64,000 nt of DNA from CBDFNC01 sp965249895 (lineage in GTDB: Bacteria > Pseudomonadota > Gammaproteobacteria > Enterobacterales > CBDFNC01), in contig CBDFNC010000003.1 of the NCBI GenBank assembly GCA_965249895.1, positions 372,001 to 436,000 of the forward strand, read 5' to 3'. The notes below the pieces were generated by a model that had not been told where the DNA came from, did not search any database, and saw nothing but the letters and a program-made list of their open reading frames with translations. Within the stretch, counting starts at the first letter, position 1. Each line of letters starts with the position of its first letter. Shown here piece after piece: positions 1 through 7,329 of this stretch. The position numbers and the translations under genes were made by a program.

Positions 1-541
1 AGGCAAATTCATCTTGGACTTCCCGGCTGATGCCGTATTTTTCGGCAATATTTTCAGCTGTGATACCCATGTGCATCTGGCCAAAAGCATCGGTCAGACC
101 GTCATTGATCAGAGCGTCCACCAGGGTCATATCGCCCATCTTGTTACCGCTTCTGATCTTGGCGGGTACCAGATAAGGAATATTGGACATACTTTCCATA
201 CCGCCGGCAATGACCAGCTGAGCATCGCCTGCTCGGATGTGGGACGCCGCATCCATAATACTTTTCATACCACTGCCGCAGATCATATTTAAACCGTAGG
301 CTGGTACCGAGTCTGGGATACCTGCGTGAATTGCAGCCTGACGAGCAGGGCCCATGCCAGCTCCAGCTGAGATAACTTGGCCCAGAATGACTTCATCTAT
401 GGCGCTGGGATCCAGCTGAGCTTGTTCCAGCAGTGCCTTCAGTACAGGGGCTGCAAGCTCTGGTGCACTTAATGGCGCCAGGCTGCCGCCAAAATTACCC
501 ACTGGGGTACGCTTTGCTGCAACGATATAAACAGTAGACAT
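1..541 (-). CDS. Acetyl-CoA acetyltransferase (thiolase), partial
   Basis: Thiolase family enzyme, which condenses or cleaves acetoacetyl-CoA in fatty-acid, amino-acid or polyhydroxybutyrate metabolism in the cytoplasm. Only about 180 N-terminal residues lie in the window; the C-terminal half with the second catalytic Cys and His is cut off at the left edge. The start begins MSTVYIVAAKRTPVG, which is typical of the family, and an AAGGATC ribosome site precedes the ATG at 541. The nucleophile Cys is visible in NMICGSGMKS near residue 89, followed by GGMESMSN. Which thiolase subtype this is (AtoB, PhaA or FadA-like) cannot be fixed from the N-terminus, although the NMICGSGMK form favours biosynthetic acetoacetyl-CoA thiolase. 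Confidence 0.93.
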   Translation of the reverse strand, partial: MSTVYIVAAKRTPVGNFGGSLAPLSAPELAAPVLKALLEQAQLDPSAIDEVILGQVISAGAGMGPARQAAIHAGIPDSVPAYGLNMICGSGMKSIMDAASHIRAGDAQLVIAGGMESMSNIPYLVPAKIRSGNKMGDMTLVDALINDGLTDAFGQMHMGITAENIAEKYGISREVQDEFA

Positions 542-732
542 GAAAAAGATCCTTCTGGATTTGAATTGATCTAGTCTAACGTCACTGGTTTAGTAGCAGT
601 TACAGCCAATAACAGAAACTGGCTTTGCAAAAATGAAAAGTGAAAGTGTGATCTTTGTGGGTTATATGTGGTCTTTTTGTTGCTCGCGTAAAGGTAAAAA
701 GTAGTTTGTAAATTAACTGGTTGTATTTATTG

Positions 733-1626
733 CTATTTATTGTGTTGGGCTAGTAAGAAGTCTTTAAAGTGTGCTGCCAGCGGGCTGATGCTGTTATGGG
801 GCTGGTAGTACGCATTAAGGCTCCATTTACTGGTGCCGTATTCGGGTAGCAGGGCTTCTAGCTGGCCCGATGCCATCTCTTTTTCCAAAATAAAATCAGG
901 TAAATAGGCTATTCCAGATCCTGCCAAGACAGCTTGTTTTAGCAAGTCGCTGTCGTTCACTTCCAGCGTATCCGGTACCTTGATGATCAGGTTTTCCTCT
1001 TGCTGGCAAAATACCCACTCATTACTACCCGTTAAAGAGGTAGCAAACAGGCACCTATGCTGTTTTAGATCCTGGGGTATTTCAGGTTTTCCGTGAGTGG
1101 CCAAGTAGTCGGGGGATGCACATACTTTAAAGGGCGCTGACATAAGTTCCCGTTTTACCAGCATCAGATCCTTTTCCTTATAACCGGAGAAGTTGGCGTT
1201 GGCGCTGATCACCAGATCAGTATGGCTGGCTAAATCCAGGGACCAGGGGGTGATATTGAGGTTAAAGCTAACCTTAGGATGATCTTGCAGGTAGCGGTTA
1301 ATTATGCCCATTAAATAATGACTTGCGTAAAGGGGGGTGCAGGCAATATGCAATTTGCCCTGCTCTTCACTCTGGTACCCTTTCACTTCATCGAAGCTGC
1401 TCTGGATGTCCTGGTTGATCAGCTTAAACCTTTGATACAGACGCTCGCCTGCTTCTGTCAGCGTAAGCAGGCGGTTATTACGCCGGTATAGTTTTAAGCC
1501 AAATTCAGTTTCCAGGTCGCTCAGCCAGCGGCTACCAGCGGAAGGTGAGATACCGTAACGCCGGGCGGCGGCAGATATTGAGCCGAGTTGTACGACATAA
1601 ATGAAAAAGATGGTTTTATCTATCAT
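733..1626 (-). CDS. LysR family transcriptional regulator
   Basis: A 297-residue LysR-type regulator of the usual length. Residues 1 to 60 form the winged helix-turn-helix, visible as the segment VVQLGSISAAARRYGISPSA followed by LSDLETEFGLKLYRR. The rest is the effector-binding domain of periplasmic-binding-protein fold. It lies between the thiolase and a solute-binding protein gene, all on the minus strand, with 191 bp before the thiolase start, so co-transcription with the thiolase is uncertain. There is no divergent neighbour to suggest a target. The effector is unknown. Confidence 0.93.
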   Translation of the reverse strand: MIDKTIFFIYVVQLGSISAAARRYGISPSAGSRWLSDLETEFGLKLYRRNNRLLTLTEAGERLYQRFKLINQDIQSSFDEVKGYQSEEQGKLHIACTPLYASHYLMGIINRYLQDHPKVSFNLNITPWSLDLASHTDLVISANANFSGYKEKDLMLVKRELMSAPFKVCASPDYLATHGKPEIPQDLKQHRCLFATSLTGSNEWVFCQQEENLIIKVPDTLEVNDSDLLKQAVLAGSGIAYLPDFILEKEMASGQLEALLPEYGTSKWSLNAYYQPHNSISPLAAHFKDFLLAQHNK

Positions 1627-1703
1627 GCTGATACCGGGTTAATTACGCATGGCTATTTTAATCATAATGGATTGAATTGCAGTGATTTATTGGAAAATCT
1701 GAG

Positions 1704-2396
1704 TCACTCGCTTAAAATTTTACCGTTTTGCTGGGATATCACGTAACGATAGCTGGTTTCGAGTACAGGAATTAAATGTGCGTGCTTTATATGCAAATAG
1801 GTAAACTGCTGAAAGGATACTATCGGTTTATCCAAACAAGACCTTAAGGTTAAAGCTTGATTTAGCGCTATTTTTTTTATGCTGCTAGCTGTGGCGGCAA
1901 TATAGTCAGCACGTTCTCTCAACAGTATTCTGGCAGCGATTTTAGCATTGCTACCTTGGATATATCCGACTTTAGACTGGGCGTATATCAAGTTATAGTA
2001 GCGAACTCCCAGGATCCCCACCGGTTTCATTTGCCAGAGCTCTTCGGTATTTGCCGGACATTTTTTATCCGATTTTACCCAAACCCAAATGTCACTACGT
2101 TTTAGCGGCACTTTAACAGGTAGTAAGCTGGTAAATTCTGCTACCGCAGAGGGCTGGCGGATAGCGTCACCATCAATAATACCGGCGGCTGCTGTTTGTA
2201 ATGAGCGCTCGGCAGGTAAGTTTACCAATTCCAGAGGGATCTTAGCGTGTTTAAAGGCGCGCTTTATTAGCGTCAGTTCTGCCTGGTTAACGGTTAATGT
2301 ATCGGGAAAGATCCCTAATTTTATTGGCGTAGCTGCTATACATGGCAAAACCTGAATTGAGTAAATCAATAACAGCCAGTACTTCACCAAATTCAT
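1704..2396 (-). CDS. Periplasmic solute-binding-like protein (SBP_bac_3 type)
   Basis: A 230-residue protein with a signal peptide (residues 1 to 22, hydrophobic core WLLLIYSIQVLPCIAA). The remainder looks like a family-3 extracellular solute-binding domain of the stand-alone kind common in marine gammaproteobacteria; GIFPDTLTVNQAELTLIKRA near the start and a YYNLIYAQSKVGYIQGSN stretch are consistent with this. No ABC permease or ATPase is adjacent, so it may act as a sensor or orphan binding protein instead of feeding a transporter. It ends 78 bp upstream of the LysR start on the same strand. The ligand is not predictable. Family assignment is moderate. Confidence 0.7.
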   Translation of the reverse strand: MNLVKYWLLLIYSIQVLPCIAATPIKLGIFPDTLTVNQAELTLIKRAFKHAKIPLELVNLPAERSLQTAAAGIIDGDAIRQPSAVAEFTSLLPVKVPLKRSDIWVWVKSDKKCPANTEELWQMKPVGILGVRYYNLIYAQSKVGYIQGSNAKIAARILLRERADYIAATASSIKKIALNQALTLRSCLDKPIVSFQQFTYLHIKHAHLIPVLETSYRYVISQQNGKILSE

Positions 2397-2546
2397 CCTT
2401 AGGATCAGGCAAGATACTTCAAGTTTAGCTCTGCTTTTTACAGTGCAATCCCGTAATAAAGCTAACTGTTATGATTTGTTTTGGGGTAATTCAATTACTG
2501 TACTAGGCTTTGAAAGCTATTTTTTTCCTTTTATTTTGGAGGGGTT

Positions 2547-4295
2547 ATGTCGATTCAGCGGTTATTTGGCGTCATTTTTGGTTTTGTTATTTTATTGAGT
2601 GTGGCGCTGGTTGTTGTGGTTTTGCTGATGTTTAACAACCAGGGAAAGCTGAACTCCAGTCAGGAAAATCGATATCAGTCTTATTTGCTGGCAGATGAGT
2701 TAAGGCAAAGTTCCGATGATTTGACCCGTTTGGCGCGTACCTATTCCCTGACGGCAGATCCGGCATACGAAGAGCAGTACTGGAAGATTTTGTCCATTCG
2801 AAATGGTCAGTCCCCCAGGCCTGAACATTATGAGCGAATTTATTGGGATTTCGTGGCGGCAGGAAATAATAATCCCAGTCCACTGGGAAGCCAGGAGCCA
2901 TTATTGGACCTGATGAAACAACAAGGGTTTACCGGACAGGAGCTGGGTAGACTGGAACAAGCAAAAAACAATTCAGATGCGCTGGTGGGCATAGAAACCA
3001 TAGCCATGAACGCTGTAAAAGGCTTGTTTCAGGATAACCAGGGAGGGTTTACGAAAACGGGTGAACCGGATCTTGCTGCCGCGGCTAAACTAATGCACGA
3101 CCCTAAATATCATACAGAAAAAGCCCGTATTATGGCGCCGGTGAACGAATTTTTTACCATGCTGGATAACAGAACGTCCGGAGATGTAGCGCACTTTGAG
3201 AGCATTGCTCAGAAATACCTTATTTCATTGATGGTCATAGCTTCGGTATTAATCTCGGTAGCTGTGGCTGGCATTCTGTTTATCCGCCGAAAAGTGGGCC
3301 AGGTCATAGTGCAGCTGAGTCAGCAAGCTCATTTGGTTGCTGAGGGTCAGCTGGAGCTGAATACCCAGAGCCAGCACGGTGAGTTTGGCAAACTGTCAGC
3401 GTCATTTAACCGCATGGTGGTGCAGTTAAGGGGTATTGTTGGTAACGTGGCACAGTCATCGGATCAATTGTCCAGTTCAGCCAATCAGCTGTCAGACTCT
3501 ACCGAGGTAACCAAGGAGATTGTACATCAGCAGGAAGCTGAAATTGTTGAGGTCGCTGCATCTATCCACGAAATATCAATGACGTTGCAAGAAGTGGCAC
3601 AAAACGCAGCTCATGGAGTGGAAACTGCCGAGCTAGGTGATGAAGCGGCAAATAAAGGGGCGGCCGTGGTACAAGACGCTGCGACTAGTATCAAGCAACT
3701 GGCAGATGAAGTGGACCAGGCAGCTGTTGTGATCCAGGAACTGGATCAAAACAGCGCCAGCATAGGCGGTATTCTGGATGTTATTCGCAATATCGCTGAC
3801 CAAACCAATTTGCTGGCCCTTAATGCCGCCATCGAGGCTGCCCGAGCAGGAGAGCAGGGGCGAGGCTTTGCAGTGGTTGCAGATGAAGTGAGAACTCTGG
3901 CGCAACGAACCCAGGATTCCATCGAGGAAATACAAAGCATGACAGAAGGGTTACAGACAGGCACTCATAATGCCGTTCAGGCCATGGTGCGTAGTAAGAC
4001 TCAGGCAGAGCAAGGGGTTGCGCAGATTAATAGTGCCGGAGAGGAATTAGCGGGTATTTCTCAACTGAATAACACTATTAAAGATCTGACTATTCAAATT
4101 GCCAGCGCCACCGAAGAGCAATCCGTAGTGGTGCGGGAAGTGAGTAACAGAGTGGAAAATATACGCAACCTGGCCGGTGATACCACCAATGGTTCTAATG
4201 AGGTAGTGCAGGCCAGTGACGCGTTAAAAAGTCTGGCATCCAAGCTTCAACAGCAAATAAGTCACTTCGAGCTGTCTTCCAATTCCACTAACTAA
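2547..4295 (+). CDS. Methyl-accepting chemotaxis protein
   Basis: A 582-residue chemoreceptor that passes periplasmic signals to CheA/CheW and the flagellar motor. The first membrane helix lies at about residues 8 to 30, the periplasmic sensor at 31 to 222, the second helix at about 223 to 247, then a HAMP domain and the cytoplasmic coiled coil. The highly conserved hairpin tip is seen at about residues 412 to 450 (IADQTNLLALNAAIEAARAG followed by EQGRGFAVVADEVRTLAQRT). A strong ribosome site, GGAGGGG, stands 5 bases before the ATG. The sensor region has no recognised ligand-binding motif. It is transcribed divergently from the solute-binding protein gene, which might supply the ligand, but this is only contextual. 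Confidence 0.96.
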   Translation: MSIQRLFGVIFGFVILLSVALVVVVLLMFNNQGKLNSSQENRYQSYLLADELRQSSDDLTRLARTYSLTADPAYEEQYWKILSIRNGQSPRPEHYERIYWDFVAAGNNNPSPLGSQEPLLDLMKQQGFTGQELGRLEQAKNNSDALVGIETIAMNAVKGLFQDNQGGFTKTGEPDLAAAAKLMHDPKYHTEKARIMAPVNEFFTMLDNRTSGDVAHFESIAQKYLISLMVIASVLISVAVAGILFIRRKVGQVIVQLSQQAHLVAEGQLELNTQSQHGEFGKLSASFNRMVVQLRGIVGNVAQSSDQLSSSANQLSDSTEVTKEIVHQQEAEIVEVAASIHEISMTLQEVAQNAAHGVETAELGDEAANKGAAVVQDAATSIKQLADEVDQAAVVIQELDQNSASIGGILDVIRNIADQTNLLALNAAIEAARAGEQGRGFAVVADEVRTLAQRTQDSIEEIQSMTEGLQTGTHNAVQAMVRSKTQAEQGVAQINSAGEELAGISQLNNTIKDLTIQIASATEEQSVVVREVSNRVENIRNLAGDTTNGSNEVVQASDALKSLASKLQQQISHFELSSNSTN

Positions 4296-4304
4296 TGGTT
4301 ACGG

Positions 4305-4336
4305 CAGCTCTAATCTTTGCTTAAAGGATAGAGCTG
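4305..4336. terminator. Hairpin between convergent MCP and mer genes
   Basis: Imperfect inverted repeat with arms CAGCTCTA and TAGAGCTG and a mismatched inner stem around a GCTT loop, just after the chemoreceptor stop codon. It has no clear T run on either strand, so intrinsic termination is plausible but weak. It borders the 60-bp tandem repeat that follows. Confidence 0.4.
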
Positions 4337-4451
4337 CCACAGCGCCGGACAGTTAATGGCCACAGCAGCTTTTTTTTTGTCAGAAGGTGAGAGTTGCCAC
4401 AGCGCCGGACAGTTAATGGTCACAGCAGCTTTTGCTTTTGTCAGAAGGTGA
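4331..4451. repeat. 60/61-bp tandem duplication at the 3' end of the GDCCVxC gene
   Basis: Two successive units, 4331-4390 and 4391-4451, are nearly identical: both carry GCCACAGCGCCGGACAGTTA, a CACAGCAGCT block, a T-rich run and CAGAAGGTGA. The proximal unit contains the last codons and stop of the GDCCVxC gene; the distal unit repeats them outside the gene. The main differences are in the homopolymer (a run of T against TTTGCTTTTG). Confidence 0.9.
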
Positions 4452-4643
4452 AAGTTGAACAGGTGGACAAGGTACGGAGCCGTAAGAGCAATACACACAG
4501 CAATCACCAGGTCTAGGTTTGAGCAGCTTCCGACACTGTTCACATTCGTAAAACCACTGGCAGGCATCCGTTGGCATAGTTTCTGTCTTTTTAAATCCAC
4601 AACTGGGGCAGGTTAGCTCAGATTTAAGGATGACTTCTTTCAA
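4413..4643 (-). CDS. GDCCVxC-domain mercury/heavy-metal transporter component
   Basis: A 76-residue cysteine-rich protein with 10 Cys. It carries the signature PGDCCVYCSYGSVPCPP, plus an N-terminal CPSCGF and a central CEQCRKLL pair. This matches the small GDCCVxC family that accompanies MerT/MerP-type systems and is thought to handle thiophilic metals. Its ATG overlaps the stop of merP by 4 bases (4640-4643), so the two are translationally coupled. The C-terminal SKSCCDH and stop lie inside a tandemly duplicated 60-bp unit, so the original C-terminus could have been altered. No catalytic role is known; metal delivery is inferred from the family and neighbours. Confidence 0.85.
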   Translation of the reverse strand: MKEVILKSELTCPSCGFKKTETMPTDACQWFYECEQCRKLLKPRPGDCCVYCSYGSVPCPPVQLSPSDKSKSCCDH

Positions 4644-4921
4644 TGTGACACCTCCTTAACCAGCGCAGATGGATAACCTGCCTCACCTGTGGCTTGGGTG
4701 AGAGCAGCCTGATCTGTGACCTGGTCGTCAAACGTGACTACAGCCGTTTTGCTGCTGTATTCAACGTCGGCTGTTGATACGCCCTGGGTATTTTTCAGCG
4801 CCTTTTGTACTGTGATTGGGCAAACCGGGCAGTTCATACCGGGTACGGACAGGGTCACCGTCTGTTGTTCAGCTGAGGCTGCGAATGTTGTCAGGATTAA
4901 TAGCAACAAACCATTTTTCAT
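4640..4921 (-). CDS. merP: MerP periplasmic mercury-binding protein
   Basis: A 93-residue periplasmic protein with a signal peptide (cleavage near residue 18, after SAEQQ) and a single heavy-metal-associated domain. The metal-binding loop is VPGMNCPVCPITVQKAL, with two Cys spaced CxxC as in MerP of Tn21 or Tn501, although N and P replace the more common T and AA. MerP takes Hg(II) in the periplasm and hands it to MerT. It sits between merT and the GDCCVxC gene in one minus-strand operon. The family could also bind Cu(I), but the operator and MerR neighbour favour mercury. Confidence 0.9.
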   Translation of the reverse strand: MKNGLLLLILTTFAASAEQQTVTLSVPGMNCPVCPITVQKALKNTQGVSTADVEYSSKTAVVTFDDQVTDQAALTQATGEAGYPSALVKEVSH

Positions 4922-4995
4922 CGTTCGTCATCCTAGATGATGATTGGGATCCAATAAGCACTGGATGTTAGGCTGATGGCCAAGGTTAAGCTGAA

Positions 4996-5274
4996 TCAGT
5001 AAAGCCGCTTCCTGCGCCGTTGAGTTTTCGGACGTACGCATACAGTATCGGGCTTGTAATGGGTGGTGGGTTTGAATAACAGCCAGCCTGCATAAGCAAA
5101 CAGTACGAATACAGTCAGGGCAAGTAATGGCTGGTAGGGTTCAAGCAGTGTCAGGTTACTTATCCAGGATCCACTTATACCCAGCGTCAGTAGTACTAAA
5201 GGGCCTGCACAGCATAAACTGGCGCCTATGGCTGCAAGCAATCCGCCAGCTAAAGGTAGTCCTGTTTTAAGCAT
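4996..5274 (-). CDS. merT: MerT mercuric transporter, truncated by an in-frame stop
   Basis: Inner-membrane Hg(II) importer. The visible 92 residues hold the first two membrane helices, with the Hg-binding vicinal cysteines in IGASLCCAGPLVLLTLG and the second helix at about 50 to 68, then the cytoplasmic YKPDTVCVRPKTQ loop. MerT normally has about 116 residues and a third helix. Here a TGA at 4996-4998 stops translation exactly where the family has Trp (KLIFW in Tn501). The same frame then stays open for 20 hydrophobic codons to a TAG at 4933-4935, giving 113 codons in all. A TGG to TGA nonsense mutation is the simplest reading. The product probably lacks helix 3. Confidence 0.88.
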   Translation of the reverse strand: MLKTGLPLAGGLLAAIGASLCCAGPLVLLTLGISGSWISNLTLLEPYQPLLALTVFVLFAYAGWLLFKPTTHYKPDTVCVRPKTQRRRKRLY

Positions 5275-5374
5275 CTATTATCTCCATAAAACACAAGGTA
5301 CGAATTTACAGGTATCAATTTATTGCTCAACCAAGGTTATGACCTAAGTTGGCTATCTTGATTGCTCTCTTGGA

Positions 5375-5405
5375 GTATAAATGCCGTACCTTAGTACGGA
5401 GTCAA
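5375..5405 (-). promoter_or_regulatory. MerR-type operator and mer promoter
   Basis: Read on the minus strand: a -35 box TTGACT (5400-5405), a 19-bp spacer holding the perfect dyad CCGTAC-TAAG-GTACGG (5384-5399), and a -10 box TTATAC (5375-5380). The overlong 19-bp spacer with a centred dyad is the hallmark of MerR-activated promoters, in which MerR-Hg untwists the DNA. The -35 box contains the merR stop codon (5402-5404), so merR reads directly into the promoter of merT. Confidence 0.93.
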
Positions 5406-5782
5406 GGCTGTAAGGAGGCGACTATGGGGCAGTGGGTATCATCCGGATTGTCCTGACATTGCCCCACTAAGTGATTAAGGACAGAAGCCAGACGTTGTAA
5501 ATCACGGATTTTTTCTTGCACAGATTGCAGTTTAGTTTCTGCCAGGAGCATAACGTCATGGCAGGGGATTGCTTCCAGCTCCAATAAGTGACTGATTTCA
5601 TTCAGGGTAAACCCCAGTTCCTGGGCTCGCCTGATAAATCGAATGCGGTTTAATGTTTCGGCGGGATAATTCCGGTAGCCATGAGCCGGTTTGCTTGGCT
5701 GTTTGATGAGTCCGCGGCGTTGATAATATCGAATGGTTTCTACATGGACATCGGCAGCTTGTGCTAATTGACTGATCCGCAT
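5402..5782 (-). CDS. merR: MerR mercury-responsive regulator
   Basis: MerR-family activator/repressor that senses Hg(II). The chosen start gives about 126 residues beginning MRISQLAQAADVHVETIRYY; a further upstream in-frame ATG at 5809 would add nine non-family residues. The winged helix covers residues 1 to 70 and the dimerisation helix follows. The three Hg-ligating cysteines of classical MerR are all present, in EAIPCHDV, GQCQDN and DTHCPIVASLQ. Unlike Tn21/Tn501, where merR is divergent, it lies upstream of and parallel to merTP, with the operator at its own 3' end, so MerR would not repress its own promoter from this site. Confidence 0.92.
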   Translation of the reverse strand: MRISQLAQAADVHVETIRYYQRRGLIKQPSKPAHGYRNYPAETLNRIRFIRRAQELGFTLNEISHLLELEAIPCHDVMLLAETKLQSVQEKIRDLQRLASVLNHLVGQCQDNPDDTHCPIVASLQP

Positions 5783-5883
5783 TATTGGTTTTCCACTCGT
5801 TAAGTCCATACCTTATTATCAACTTCTGTCGTCCGGGATTAAAGGTTGATTTTTCCCGATCGCGAATTCAACTATTGCTTTGT

Positions 5884-5921
5884 GAACATTTTGGCACTTG
5901 CTAAAAAGCGCCAAAATGTTC
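5884..5921. repeat. 12-bp perfect inverted repeat after the multicopper oxidase gene
   Basis: Arms GAACATTTTGGC (5884-5895) and GCCAAAATGTTC (5910-5921) with a 14-base spacer, starting 12 bases past the stop of the oxidase. There is no T run on the minus strand, so it could be a terminator hairpin of the factor-assisted kind, or a dyad operator for merR transcription. Confidence 0.7.
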
Positions 5922-5932
5922 AGGTAACCGGA

Positions 5933-7318
5933 TTAGCTAACTTCAATATAACCCATCAGACCGGTTTTCATATGCTCTATAACATGACAGTGGTACATCC
6001 AGCGTCCCGGGTTGTCTGCCACAAAGGCCACTTGCACAGTTTCATGTTTCCCCAGCAAAACAGTGTCTGTATGGTAGTGTTTGGGAGTGATGGTGCGTTT
6101 ATTGGAGTTAAGTACTGTCCAGGTATGCCCGTGCAAATGGATTGGGTGGTGGTACTGGGTCACATTGCGTAAATTGAAAATATAGGTTTTACCTAATTCC
6201 AGCTTGGTCAAAGGCTCAGGAATATTATCTTTGCTCATCCCCTCCCAGCCGCGGCGATTGATCACCCAAAAGTCATATTTGCCTTTGTGCTGTTTATCCG
6301 CCGGGGTGATGGCGCCTTCCCACTCAAAGGTAAAGTTTACATGGGTGGCATTGGCCAAGTCAGGTTTAGGTATGGTCGAAGGAGGTAAGGTGGGGATCAG
6401 CCTGGTCGTTTGGCGGCTCTTGCCCCGAGTCACCAGAGTCATAAAGTCAAAGTTCAGCTTGCCTTTACGGTTTTTAAAGGCAATTTGTTGTCCTTCTTGT
6501 TGGGGGGCAACTAATGCGACATCCAGTCGCATTCCTGCGCCCATCGCCCAGGGTTTGTCCGGGGTAAAAGGGACAGCAACTGGATTACCATCGATGGCGA
6601 TAATTTTAACTTCCAGTTCTTCTGGCAAAACCAGGCGATAAGTCACTGTATTATCTGTGTTTAAAAATCTCAGCCTGATCAGGGCGCCAGTTTGCACCGG
6701 TAGCTCGGGCAAGATCTCACCATTTATGGTTTCGATCCGGCCTGGAGTCCCCATTCTGGCAGCTTGCCTGGGAATTGATAGGGGTAACCAGTTTCCCTCA
6801 TCATCCAGGTGCCAGTTTTTTAACACCAGTGGAATATCGTGATCGAACACAACAGGTTCGGCTTCGTCTACAATAATGGCGCCCACCAACCCCTTACCCA
6901 ATTGCTCGACGCTGTTCATATGAGGGTGATACCAAAACGTCCCTGCGTCGGGTGGCACAAACTCATAGGTGTAGCTTTCCCCCGGCTTTATGGGGGGCTG
7001 GGTAAGAAAAGGCACACCATCCATCTCTATGGGGATGCGCAGGCCATGCCAATGTATGGTGGTGGGTTCTTTGAGTTTATTAATAAACTTGATCCGGATC
7101 TTCTGACCCTGCTTGGCCCTTAATACAGGTGCGGGAAATTGCCCGTCGAAGCCTAGTCCGGCCGACTTACCGTTGGGGGCGATATCCAAGCTGGCTTCTT
7201 CAGCCGTGAGTACATAGTCAATGCCGGGCTCATTATCTGCCAGTACTAAACGTGGCATAAGACTGACACCTGCCAGCAGCAGGGTATCTTTAATAAAATG
7301 ACGACGTGAAATGGACAA
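5933..7318 (-). CDS. Multicopper oxidase (CueO/laccase type, Tat-exported)
   Basis: A 461-residue periplasmic multicopper oxidase. A twin-arginine signal (ISRRHFIKDTLLLAGVSL) starts the protein. Copper ligands are visible in the usual order: HWHGLR and WYHPHM in domain 1, HPIHLHGHTW and MYHCHVIEHMKTGLMG near the C-terminus. Such enzymes oxidise Cu(I), Fe(II) or phenols with reduction of O2 to water. The start codon appears to be TTG (7316-7318) with AAGGAAA before it. It follows the DUF1513 gene by 11 bp in the imelysin operon, so a ferroxidase role in iron uptake is a reasonable inference; copper detoxification is the alternative. It lacks the Met-rich insert of CueO. Confidence 0.93.
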   Translation of the reverse strand: MSISRRHFIKDTLLLAGVSLMPRLVLADNEPGIDYVLTAEEASLDIAPNGKSAGLGFDGQFPAPVLRAKQGQKIRIKFINKLKEPTTIHWHGLRIPIEMDGVPFLTQPPIKPGESYTYEFVPPDAGTFWYHPHMNSVEQLGKGLVGAIIVDEAEPVVFDHDIPLVLKNWHLDDEGNWLPLSIPRQAARMGTPGRIETINGEILPELPVQTGALIRLRFLNTDNTVTYRLVLPEELEVKIIAIDGNPVAVPFTPDKPWAMGAGMRLDVALVAPQQEGQQIAFKNRKGKLNFDFMTLVTRGKSRQTTRLIPTLPPSTIPKPDLANATHVNFTFEWEGAITPADKQHKGKYDFWVINRRGWEGMSKDNIPEPLTKLELGKTYIFNLRNVTQYHHPIHLHGHTWTVLNSNKRTITPKHYHTDTVLLGKHETVQVAFVADNPGRWMYHCHVIEHMKTGLMGYIEVS

Positions 7319-7329
7319 AGCAATTTTCC

